Positions 43,781 through 54,292 of a stretch of DNA of 64,000 bases are shown here, piece after piece (within the stretch, counting starts at the first letter, position 1; each line of letters starts with the position of its first letter). Location: NCBI GenBank assembly GCA_947561395.2, contig OX387184.1:30432766-30496765 (forward strand), read 5' to 3'. Source of the DNA: Buxus sempervirens. Lineage: Eukaryota > Streptophyta > Magnoliopsida > Buxales > Buxaceae. The notes below the pieces were generated by a model that was not told the DNA's origin, did not search any database, and worked only from the letters and a program-made list of their open reading frames with translations. The position numbers and the translations under genes are program-made.

Positions 43781-46187
43781 TTCTGTTCGTTTTTAGGGGA
43801 CTACCGACCTCGACTGTGCTCGGCAATCCTCGGCGCTCATCGGCGCTCATCGGCGCTCGTTGAAAAATTGAGACCGCCCAAGACCGCGAGAAGAGTTATC
43901 GTCGGTGCTCTGTTTTACACTACCGCTGACCTTTGACCGCCTAGGCAATCCTAAGCGATCCTAGGTGCTCTAGCAAAAAAATGCAATTTTGACAGTTTTT
44001 CATCCCCTTTTCTTCTCCAACCCTGTGTATTTATTGCTCAATTTACTTAAGTCTTTACATGTAAATAAGGTTTTACCCCCCATTTGGAACCAATAAAAAT
44101 ACTTCCAAGGTCCAATTCCCAGCCAATAAAAAGTCAATTTTCTAGTTCATGCCTAAATTTCCAGTTTTCCCGGTTTTTATCAAAAAGCCCATTTTGGGTT
44201 TGATACCCAGATGAGTGATTCAGAAACCCATAAAATTCTAGGAGATGTGTTTACCTTTCAATAGACTACAACCAAAATTTGAGCTCGAAACTCCTTGTAG
44301 ATTTGTCTAAAAAAATTATATACCCAAAAGTCAATGTTTTAACCAGGCTTAGAATATTTTTGGGGTCCGAAACTTTTTGTCTCAGAATCGATTGATTTTT
44401 GGTATGGTGACTTTATTGGGAATCCTAAGACTATTCCACTCATCCAAAATGTATTTTGAGAATTTTATGACATTCTTAGTCCCAAATCATTATAAAATAG
44501 GTTATTTGGATTTCCACCCCTTGTAACACTTCTCTAAGATTATTCTTAAAGTGTCTCTGAAGGCCAATTATACTAAAAAGTTCATATTAGATATTTAACC
44601 CCCTTGTTCTATGATTTAGTACAATTTGGGGTTTAAAGAGGATCAAATTCGCTTGAAATGATTACAAGGATTCTATATAGGTAATTTCCTTCTCAAAATA
44701 TAATTGGACTGTGGACTGAATGCCATGATGGCTATAAGAGATTCGTACCATCTGCGGATGAGATATGTTACCACCTGCGGGTGAGATGAGACCTCCTGTT
44801 GGGGAAGATGTGATCCTGATTGGATTGCATCCCACATGGGAGATATGTGACCATCTGCGGGTGAGATGAGACCTCCTGTTGGGGGGAGATGTGATCCTAA
44901 TTGGATTGCATCCCACAGGGGAGATATGTGACCACCTGTAGGTGAGATGAGACCTCTTGTTGGGGGAGATGTGATCCTGATTGGATTGCATCCCACATGG
45001 GAGATATGTGACCACCTACGGGTGAGATGAGACCTCCTGTGGGGAGATGTGATCCTGATTGGATCGCATCCCACAGGGGAGATATGTGACCTCCTGCGGG
45101 AGAGATGATACCTCCTGTTGGGAGAGATGTGATCCTGATTGGATTGCATCCCACAGGGGAGATATGTGACCACCTGTGGGTGAGATGTGACCTCTTGTGG
45201 GAGAGATGTAATCACGATGTGATTGCATCCCACAAGGGAGATATATATGATTACCATCTACGGGTGAGATGTGACCACCTGCGGGTGAGATATGATGACT
45301 CCTGCGGGAGAGACCTCATGTAGGGTAGATGTGATTACTACGTGATTGCATCCTACATGGGAAAATGTTGTTATCAGATTGAGATTCACTATTAATTACG
45401 AATGACATGATTTACATTTGAATAAGAAAAGTTTGATTAAACGGTTTAGCAGTGACTTGAATTGAATGACTCTAAAATAGAATATGAATGAGCCATGAAT
45501 TAATTATAGAATTATTGTAGGAAAACAATACTAGCAGTGAATTGGAAAATCCTTTAGATGAGATTTATATTACATTGCCTTTCTAATTGAAACAAAGGTT
45601 ACATAATAAACTCTCTTTATTTCAAGCACTGAATAATTGTTGGTTTCATATGGTGATTAATCGTTCTTATTATCGACCGTGACTACCCGATTATTTTATC
45701 GTGCATGAATGATTACTTTTATATATAAACTGTTTCTAGCATGCATGTGTTACCTACTGAGATAGTTGTATCTCATCCTACTCCTTTATCTTATTTTTCA
45801 GTTGTTCCACCTGAGAGCGTCCTTGGGGTTGACTCGAGGGGAAGTTGCAGATTACTAAGCTGAGGATCTTCTTATTTAGTATAGATCTTTCTATTAGAGG
45901 TTGATATAGATGTACCTTGATAGATAGTTTATGATTTAATTGAATATGAGAGGAAGTGTGTTAGAAAACCCATTTACCAGTTTTATGAATTTATATTGAT
46001 AAGTTAGTTTGATGGTTATATTTAGCCACGCATATTGATGAAATTAATGTCTTTAATTCTCCGCACTCTGATAATTAATGCAATTAGTTGAATTTAAATG
46101 TTATGGTAATTAGTAGCTTTGGGTCAGTATCACTTCGGATTCGGGTTTGGTGCTTGGTTTGCATAGACCCGAGTTCGGGACGTTACA
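43781..46187 (+). repeat. LTR C2, 5'-truncated
   Basis: It ends CGAGTTCGGGACGTTACA at 46187 and matches LTR C3 in the opposite orientation from TTCTGTTCG onward. About the first kilobase of the LTR is missing, together with the T protease gene, so one deletion removed both. It keeps the GC-rich block (43800-43970), a tandem repeat (44740-45360), the hairpin with a GTTG loop (45759-45774) and TTTTTCAG ending at 45801. Confidence 0.82.
44740..45360 (+). repeat. Tandem repeat of roughly 80-90 bp units in LTR C2
   Basis: About seven diverged units built from ACCTCCTGTTGGGGGAGATG, TGATCCTGATTGGATTGCATC and GGGAGATATGTGACCACCTG. Units differ in length. Open frames on the minus strand over this block follow the repeat period and are not considered coding. 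Confidence 0.85.
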
Positions 46188-47175
46188 GTTGGAACCAATA
46201 AGGGCTAAGAAGCTTACCCCTAGAGCAGGATTGGGGTCTAAACCAAGAAGTTGGAGAAGGCAGATGCAGATAGAAGAAGGGAACGGAGAAAGAAAATTGC
46301 ATAAGAAATCCCATCATTTAAGGGAAAATTTTCCAACATCCTCTCATACGATTCAGTTATCTCCTCCCACGGATAAGTCTAGACCTCCGTACCTTAACTC
46401 AAATCCTTTCAAGAAGCCATACACCCCAACTTTGCAACCCTGCATCCCACCTTCTTCACCTAAGATAATAGACGAGATTGGGCCACAGCCAGGACAGCAA
46501 CGAGATTTTTCCAAAGATGTGGAGGCCTTCTTTGCCATGACTGAAGGGGAAAGAGCTGATGAAAAGGAGCTGCCTTTCATCGACTAGGTAGCAGTAAAAG
46601 TCCCAGATGAGGTCATATCTGGATTGAACCCCACAACAGAAAAGGGCGGTACAATTCATCCGGTGATGATGGCATCGGATTCTGAACTTGAGGAGCAGGC
46701 TTGCACTATTTCCCCTGCTCCAGAAAATTTTATTTTGAACAATTGGAAGGAAACTCCCCTTACCTTTGAAGCTGCGTTTGATTGGCAAACAGACGCGGCC
46801 TCCAAAAAAAAACTCAATTAGTGGATTGCCCTTTTCCTGAAGGTTTTATTGAGCGTTCATCTTTAGGAAAGCTTTTTCTGAAGGCTCTCAAAAAACCCAA
46901 AAAGATTTTTCCATTTTTTCTAGAAAAATTAAAACTTTCAAAAAGGTCCAAACCATTTATGAACCATATAAGCAAATAGAATTAGATCAGGTTGAATATG
47001 ACTTCGACCTTGAGCTCGACTTTGACCTAATGAGGATCGAAGAAGAGACCGAGGTCGAAGAAGATGACCCTCGGAAAAAAATTTCATATCAATTGGAGCG
47101 TCATGAAAAGGGTGTTCAACCTAATATTGAAGAGACCATCTCAATAAACTTGAGGACCAAAGATGACCCAAAATA
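46188..47175 (+). pseudogene. Element T pol, segment between lost protease and RT
   Basis: Frames here (LEPIRAKKLTPRAGLGSKPRS, then ERADEKELPFID and an acidic Glu/Asp-rich stretch near 46990-47110) fit the linker that precedes RT in Tat pol. They are broken by a TAG (46585-46587) and at least one frameshift near 46800-46812 in an A run. The protease active site is absent. Confidence 0.65.
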
Positions 47176-48061
47176 GTGAAGATTGGGGCATGCCTATCTG
47201 ATGGGCAGCGTGATGAAATGTCACGATTCTTGGCAGACTATAAGGATGTGTTTGCATGGTCGTATCAGGATATGCCAGGGTTGGATATTGACATGGTTGT
47301 GCACAGGCTACCAATTCTGCCAGAGGTTAAGCCAATTAAGCAAAAGTTGAGACCTGAATGGATACTGAAGGTCAAAGATGAAGTGGTCAAGCAATTTCAA
47401 GCGGGATTTTTGGCAGTCTCCACGTACCTTGAATGGCTTGCAAATATAGTGCCAGTACCAAAGAAGGATGGGAAAGTCAGGATATGTGTAGATTATAAAG
47501 ATCTCAACCAGGCAAGCCCAAAGGATGATTTTCCGCTTCAACACATCGATATATTGGTGGAAAATATTACTGTACACAGCCTGTTCTCATTCATGGACGG
47601 TTTCTCTAGATATAATCAAATCAAGATGGCAAAGGAAGATCAAGAAAAAATAGCTTTCATTATACCTTGGGGTACCTTCCACTACACTGTCGTGCCATTT
47701 GGGCTTAAGAATACTGGGGCAACCTACCAGCGGGCCATGACATTTGATCAACTTAAAAAAGGTGTTTGACCGACTCAGGAAATACAATTTAAGGCTTAAC
47801 CCAGCAAAATGCGTCTTTGGGGCTACATCAGGAAAATTATTGGGATTCATAGTGAGCAGAAGGGGAATTGAGATTGAACCGGCTAAAGCAAAGGCAATTA
47901 TCAAAATGCCATCATCCACAACAGAAAAGGAGGTTCGTGGTTTTCTTGGAAGGATTCAATATATAAGCCGGTTCATAGCACAACTCACTGTTATCTGTGA
48001 ACCGATTTTTAAGCTTTTAAAAAAGAACAACCCAACAGTCTGGAACGATGATTTCCAATAG
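47176..48061 (+). pseudogene. Element T reverse transcriptase lacking its catalytic box
   Basis: The frame 47176-47769 reads the RT fingers and palm (IVPVPKKDGKVRICVDYKDLN, FMDGFSRYNQIKMA, VPFGLKNTGATYQRAMT). It then jumps frame near 47745 directly into INLKKVFDRLRKYNLRLNPAKCVFG, LGFIVS and RGFLGRIQYISRFI. About 30 residues that should carry the YVDD catalytic motif are missing. The following frame ends with a TAG at 48059-48061. Confidence 0.88.
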
Positions 48062-49278
48062 GCCTTTGATAAGATAAAGGAATATTTGCCGAATCCACAG
48101 TGCTAGTGCCACCCATTCCGGGGAGACCACTAATTTTGTACTTGTCAGTTTTGGGAATATCGATGGGATGTGTCTTGTGGCAGCATAATGAGACGGGCAG
48201 AAAGGAAAGAGCAATTTACTATCTAAGTAAGAAGTTCACAGAAAATGAAGCAAAGTATTCTCCTTTAGAAAAGACCTGTTGTGCTTTAGTGTGGGCAACT
48301 CAAAGACTGAGACATTACTTCCTCAGTCATTCCACGTTGTTGATATCCAGAATGGACCCGTTGAAGTACTTATTTGAGAAACCGGCACTAACTGGCAGAA
48401 CGGCGAAGTGGCAGCTGTTGCTTTCTGAATTTGACCTCAAAATGTCACTCAAAAGGCAATTAAAGGTCAAGCAATCGCCGATCACTTAGCTGAATATCCC
48501 TTACCAGACTATCAGCCTTTAAAGACTAATTTTCCGGATGAGGCCGTGTTGTTTATTGAAGAAGAGGAAAGTGAAAGCTCCTGGCAGATTTTTCCAACGA
48601 CGCCGCAAACATGAATGGAAACGGGATCAGGGCAGTTTTGGTAAAGCCGGATGGTTCACATATCTCAATTGCAGTGAAGTTGAGGTTTTAGTGTACAAAT
48701 AATATTGCAGAGTATGAAGCATGTATAATTGGGCTGTAAGCTGCTCTAGACCATGAGGTAGAGAAACTTGACGTGTACAGAGATTCGAGTCTTATCATAT
48801 TCCAAACAACCGGTGAATGGAAAACCAAAGATCACAAATTGATCCCATATCACCAGTATTTGGAAGAAATAAGTACCAAATTTACTCGAATTTCCTTCAG
48901 CTATATGCCAAGGGCCATGAGTCAGTTTGCAGATGCTTTGGCGACATTGTCTTCAATGATCAGTATTCTAGAAGGAATAGATATCAAACCACTGGAAAGT
49001 GAAGTCAAAGATGAACTTGCTTACTGTCTTGTTCTAGAAGGAGTACCAGAAGAAGAAGTACCGTGGTTTCAAGATATCAAGAATTTCTTAAATAATCGGA
49101 GTTTGCTAGAAGGTGCTACTTCTACTGAAAAAAGGGCAATACAGAGATTAGCAGGACAGTTCATACTAAGTGGTGGGCAATTATATAAGAGATCACACAA
49201 TGATGTCTTACTCAGATGTGTCACCAAGGCTGAGTCAGAAAGATTGATTGAGACGGTGCATGGAGGTGTCTGTGGACC
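48062..49278 (+). pseudogene. Element T tandem RNase H domains (classical plus additional RNase H)
   Basis: The first RNase H reads AIYYLSKKFTENEAKYSPLEK and later KWQLLLSEFDLK. A second domain starts near 48590 (DAANMNGNGIRAVLVKPDGS) and continues with NNIAEYEACIIGL, DVYRDSSLIIFQ and SQFADALATL up to about 48955. Two RNase H domains in series are the diagnostic feature of the Tat lineage. Several stops and frameshifts separate the parts. The frame 48773-49285 continues into the integrase finger lead-in. Confidence 0.83.
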
Positions 49279-50110
49279 CATATGAATGGGCACATGCTGG
49301 CAAAGAAGATTCTGCGATTGGGATATTACTGGTCAACGATGGAGCACGATTGCTATATACATGTCAAAAGGTGTCATTTGTGCCAAATATATGCTGATAA
49401 CAAGCATGCACCACCAAGTGAGCTGCACAACATGACATCACCATGGTCTTTCTCTACGTGGGGCATTGATGTCATTGGGATGATTTCTCCGAAGGCGTCA
49501 AATGGGCACAGGTTTATCCTCGTAGCAATCGATTACTTCACCAAGTGGGTAGAAGCCACTTCATATGCAAATATCACAAGGAACCATGTTCTTAATTTTT
49601 GAAGCACAACATCATTTGTTGCTATGGCTTGCCAAATGCCATAGTATCAGACAACGCTACAAATATTAAGAAGAAGGATATGAAGCAGATGTGTGAATAG
49701 TTTCAGATCACCCATCACAAGTCAGCACCGTATAGACCAAAGATTAATGGGGCAGTAGAAGCAGCAAACAAGAATATAAATAAAATAATTCAGAAGATGG
49801 TAGTAAATTACAGAGATTGGCACGAGATGCTACCATTTGCTTTACATGCCTACAAAACCTCAATCCGGACTTCTACTGGGGCAACCCCGTATTCCCTAGT
49901 TTATGGAATGGAAGCAGTTCTACCAGTCGAAATTGAAATCCCATCACTAAGAGTGCTAATGGAACCAGAATTGGAAGAAGCTGAATTAATACAATCACGA
50001 CATGATCAACTCAATCTGATAGAGGAAAAGCATTTGAAGGCGCTTTGTCATGGCCAGTTGTATCAGAAGAAAATGGCCAGGGCTTACAATAAGAAGGTGA
50101 AGTCCAGAAC
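49279..50110 (+). pseudogene. Element T integrase, truncated
   Basis: Readable parts are the finger end (CHLCQ), the first catalytic region (WGIDVIGMISPKASNGHRFILVAIDYFTKW), the second region (LPNAIVSDNATNIKKKD, with Asn where the family usually has Gly) and the Glu region (INGAVEAANKNINKIIQKM). The C-terminal part ends at NKKVKSR. A frameshift lies near 49602 and a TAG near 49697. At about 50108 the integrase tail is replaced by the antisense ORF. Confidence 0.83.
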
Positions 50111-53100
50111 CGTCTCAGGGTTCGGTTGATAAGTGCCAGGCCATCTCACTTGATCATCCTGGAGAGTACCCAAGAAGGTGAACCAACCCTGCTTGCCGCC
50201 TTGGATATTGGGACACCCTCGATTACTCATCAAAACAAGAACTTTCATTTTTGTGGAAAAATGGCGATCTATCATCTCGATCTGACTCAGATGGTCAAGT
50301 AACCAAAGCTGAAAAAAGGGGAAGTATTTCAATTTATTTCCAATAATTTCAACTTCACAAGTAAGTTGTAAAAAAAAAAAAAAAAGGGGAACCTAATTTT
50401 ACCTGTAGGATAGGAGCACATGCAAGAAAGCGGTTCTTCTTCCTAAAATAGCAGTTAGTCAGGGCTTGGTATATCTCTGCCAAGATCATAGAGGCTAATC
50501 TCTCACGCTCCCTAACCTGGCATATGACTGAGATGAGGGCCAACTCAACCTCGTCGTCATCCCATGGAAAAAGTAATTGGTTAACCACTATCAGTGTCAG
50601 GGCATTAAACCGGGCTTGCGGATTTTCACTCCTTAAAAGTTTTTAGTCAAAAAAGTCTTGGATAGGGTCAACAATGTGTCAGAGTCCCCTAGGTCCTTTT
50701 TCCCAATACCCAAAATGGTGGATGCCTCTTTTTTGTAGCTAGGCTTAAGTGGTGGGTTCACCACTTTCTCTAAAAACCTCAGGCTAAGGATCGTTTCAAT
50801 TTCCTCAATAGTCGGGGTCATCTCTTTATCAGCAAATCGAAAGAGATTCAACTGAGGTTCCCAGTGTCCAATCAAAGCCTCAATGATTTCCTATTTAAAA
50901 GGGATGGTAGGGATGAGCAGGATATGACCTAAGTTGGTAAAATCCCACTGGATATCATCTTCATGGGTTATGGAGTTAACCCACCTATTATAGAATGAAT
51001 CTACAATGTTGTATCTAGTGAGATCAGGGGGTTTTTGTAACGCCCCGAACCCGGGTCAGTGCAAACAGGCACCCAACCCGAACCCGGTTCGCTACTGTAA
51101 CAACCCGAATTTAGTTCAACAACCAAATCCGAGGTGTTACTGGCCCATATCAAATACATCATCAATAATATACTAGACCAAAGAAATAAAATCCATTCAC
51201 TTTATTATACTATCAGAGTTGCGGAAACAAGTATGTGCGGAAGTGTAGTCTAAATCCTCAAATAAACATTTAAGTTGATCATCAATCATTAATATCAAAG
51301 TCTGGTAAAATAATGGTTACTATCTCTCTCATCTCTCTAGTACATCAAATCCAAATGAAAAATAGTCTATCAACTATGACTAAGTCTAAATCAATCATCC
51401 ACCTCAAACAAGATCCGGATAAAAGTAATCCTCCGGTGTATACTCAGCTACCTCTCCCTGGAAATCACTAAGATCCCCCTCTCGCATAACAGCTGAAAAG
51501 TGAAATAAAAGTAGGATGAGATACGAATATCCGAGTAGGTAACACATGCATGATTAAAAAGTTCATATAAGTAAAATAACAGTTCATGCACGATTAAGCA
51601 ATATCGACTAAGACTAAGCAGGCTCGTATAATCATTCGTATCATTCATGAATACAAAACAGTATGATAAACAGTTCTAGAGATGAATTTCGGCAAGTTCT
51701 ATTATAAGAATCCAATATTAAAATCCATAACATAATTCATACTTTGCTAGGATGCACTAAACAGTCACATCCGATTAATACCTCAATCACATGCCTCCAA
51801 CACATATACAATAATAATAACAAGTGTTGTGATTTCAGTGTCATTTGTAGGACTCAAAAAAATAGATAAACCTTTTGAGATGATTCTCAACCAATTGCTA
51901 TATCCCTCAGCTATCTAGCAACAACTATGGATCCATAACCAGCTATGCCCACTAGACTCCAAAATTCCCTAAAATATAATATTTCTATAAGGGTTGGTGC
52001 CTAGCGGCATATAAAGGTTAAATCTGTCAATTACTTCAATATTCGGTCATCTGAGTTCCGAATTCTCTTTATAAAGTTTTCTGGTTTATAATGTCATTTA
52101 GAAGATGTTCTAGTAATTAAATACTAGTTAGGTTTTCCAAAAACTAGGTTTCTCCATTTCTTGCAAAGTTTGGCAACTAATGTCCTAAATATCTTCCTAA
52201 TTTATTTTTCTGTAAAACAGGGTATTAGATAATTTATTTTGGTCTTAAAACATCTTAATTAATCATTAAAATTGTCTAAAAATAGTTTGGAATTGAATCA
52301 GGGTGTGAAATTACGAAAATCTGCAAAATCTGAACAGAGCGCCTAGGATCGCCCCGGTGGTCTGTGGTCGGCGGTAGTTCAAAATCGAACGCCGACGGTA
52401 CGTCTTCCAGCGGTCGTCAGCGGTCTACAGTTTATAACTAGCACCGACGATCGCCGAGCACAGTCGAGGTCGGCAGTCGTTCGAAAACGAACAGAATCAA
52501 TTCCAAAACGTGATTTTTCTCGTCTAAACTCATTCTAACATATTTATTACATGATTATCTAACTATATACATCATTACATATCATAAAAACATGCTTTTG
52601 CGATTAAATGAATGTAAATCCAAACACGAAGGCAAAACGGTGTCACCTACCTCTTTTCCACGATTGTTTCTCCTTCTCTCTCTAAACAATGATTCACACA
52701 GGCGCGAGGTACTCCCTAGGTGATAAAAACACAAAACCAGCACCCTTCCTTCTTCCTCTTCTTCTTCTCCTTCGGTCGCTCGGTTTGTCGCTTGCGGCTG
52801 TTCAATGTGTGAAAAAATACAACGAATAAGTTTTAGGTTATTTTAATAGGTATTTACACTCTCCGATCCCATGTATCTCACATACACAAAACTCCATACA
52901 CACGCCCAATCAGAATACGTACCTCGATATCTCATGATCGAACGGTCAAATCTGCATCTAATTCTGGATCTCCACTAATTAGATCATCCCCTACAATAAT
53001 AAAATATTTCCATCAATTATAACTCCCAATAATATTATTTATTAATTTAATTTATTATTTAAGGAAAATTCGGGGTTTTACAGTTTTGATCTAAACGGTT

Positions 53101-53161
53101 GTTTTGCAGGGGAAGCTTCATTGATAGAAGATAACGGTGCGGAAGACGATCCGGAAGCCAT
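50110..53161 (-). pseudogene. Antisense extra ORF of element T, DUF7745/PMD-like, split by solo LTR C3
   Basis: It starts at ATG 53161 (MASGSSSAPLSS) and is interrupted by LTR C3 (51036-53082). It resumes in the same frame with PPDLTRYNIVDSFYNRWVNSI and continues to HWEPQLNLFRFADKEMTPTIEEIETIL, the typical start of this plant family. A TAG lies at 50893-50891 and a frameshift near 50640. After RFLACAPILQ a 94-nt intron (50402-50309, GTAAAA to TTTTTTCAG) joins LWLLDHLSQIEMIDRHFS. Extra antisense ORFs between pol and the 3' LTR are known in Tat elements. Its function is unknown; these domains resemble plant mobile-domain proteins. Confidence 0.72.
51036..53082 (-). repeat. Solo LTR C3 (C family)
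   Basis: It is 2047 bp; the minus strand starts TGTAAAACCCCG and ends GGGGCGTTACA. The target duplication GTTTT (51031-51035, 53083-53087) is perfect. It shows a GTAGGT 5' splice-site-like sequence (52650), a GC-rich block (52335-52490), the hairpin (51532-51518) and a TTTTCAG acceptor ending at 51493. It lacks the minisatellites of C1 and C2. Confidence 0.93.
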
Positions 53162-53590
53162 TAGGGAATGATTGGAGCTTGTTGGAATGAAGTGAAGGGA
53201 GAAAAAACGAAGAAAGGGAGTTTGCTAAACCCAAAAAGACGTCATAATGACGCACATCCCGAGATCCTTGTATTTTATACTCTGCTTAACTGTATCCGAA
53301 ATCTCAGTTTGGATACAAATATTGTTTTTTATATCCGAAATAATATTTCAGATATAAATAAAGCTTGCATTTGCCGATCTATTATTTCGGATATATAAAA
53401 AAAAAAAAGAAAAAGAAATAAAAGCATGAAAAATTAAAAAAAAAAATTCCCTATATTACCTGTGCATATTTCATAATTGTAAAAAATGGAAAGAAAAGAA
53501 CAAGATAATAAGAAGCAATGAATGGAAAGTTTCTTTTATATATAAATTTCATTTTTACAAAGATACTATAAATGTATAAGATGTCCTAAT
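53162..53590 (+). other. Spacer with T-LTR-like motif
   Basis: The text near 53277-53340 (TGTATCCGAAAT..., GGATACAAATATTG, TTTTATATCCGA) aligns in the same orientation with 23407-23456 of the T 5' LTR. This may be a relic of the T 3' LTR. A-rich runs follow (53400-53450). No coding frame of note. Confidence 0.5.
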
Positions 53591-54292
53591 CTACTGTCCC
53601 CTTGCAGGTCCCCTCCCACGGCCTCTGCCTTGGGGTCATTGGCGCCCGAAGACATGTGATATAATACGATCAGCAGCGCAGCGCTCCATCTAGCCCAAAA
53701 TGGACTGAATTTGGTATGTATAGTTATAAGGTGAACTAGCAATGGATGGATCAACAGGAGCAGACTCCGATGTGGGAATAGTCACCTTAGGCTCAGTAGC
53801 AGGGATAGCCGCCTCGGGCTCAATAGGATCCTTAGTCGGAGCAGCCTCAGGAACACCCTCAACTTCCATAGCTCCAGAAGCCTCAGCAGTAGCAGGAACA
53901 GGGACATCTAGCTTAACAGAAGTGAAATCAGAAGTTGAAACATCAGGATCAACTAAAGTGGTGAAACTTAAGCAAACTTACCTGTGATATCAGCAGCAAG
54001 AACCGTAGGATCAGCGGTTGGGATGCCATCGGGATCAACTGCATGAACTGGAGACGAACCAGGAACAGGAATGTCTTGCTCAACAGGGACATCATCTACA
54101 TGATCTAGGGTAGGATTCCCCGAACTCCTCGTCTCCATGGATACCATGATATCACCAATATTTGCCAAACTCAAGGCAGTACCTGCGGAGGTAGAGGGTC
54201 CTGGATGGTCAAACTCCTGAAAATCATAAATGGAAAAAAATCAGTATCAAGTTGTAGGAATGAAGGAAACCAAATCCTAAAAGAGATATACC
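53591..54292 (-). pseudogene. Second antisense extra-ORF fragment: C-terminal exons
   Basis: Two introns with good consensus are visible on the minus strand. One runs from 54291 (GTATAT) to 54217 (TTTTCAG). The other, of 74 nt, runs from 53981 (GTAAGT) to 53908 (AAGCTAG). The exon between them reads FDHPGPSTSAGTALSLANIG and continues with acidic Pro/Val-rich text. The last exon is rich in Pro, Ala and Glu (VPVPATAEASGAMEVEGVPE) and ends with RG repeats (GRGRGRGPARGQ) before TAG 53593-53591. It has a TAG at 53692-53690 and a TGA at 53638-53636. It is a different copy from 50110-53161, because its C-terminal half lies upstream of that start codon. Confidence 0.55.

Larger units (their letters stand above)
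23257..53161 (+). mobile_element. Element T: decayed Tat-like Ty3/gypsy retrotransposon with nested insertions
   Basis: The 5' LTR starts TGTAGACACCCC and is followed by an Arg-type primer site, as in Tat/Ogre elements. Then come a long leader, gag with the CX2H-type finger, pol with a second RNase H after the usual one (the Tat hallmark), and an antisense extra ORF downstream of pol. Insertions C1 (with B inside), C2 and C3 interrupt it. Protease is missing, RT lost its catalytic box, and pol ends abruptly at the antisense ORF, so the element is dead. A complete 3' LTR is not visible; a short LTR-like motif occurs near 53277-53400. Confidence 0.85.

Noticed and set aside
44662-45257. Several overlapping minus-strand frames of GCNPIRITS type
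   Set aside because: All three minus frames are open because of the C2 tandem repeat; this is a repeat artefact.
46147-46587. A single 146-codon host gene
   Set aside because: The first 14 codons are LTR C2 sequence and the rest is Tat pol linker.
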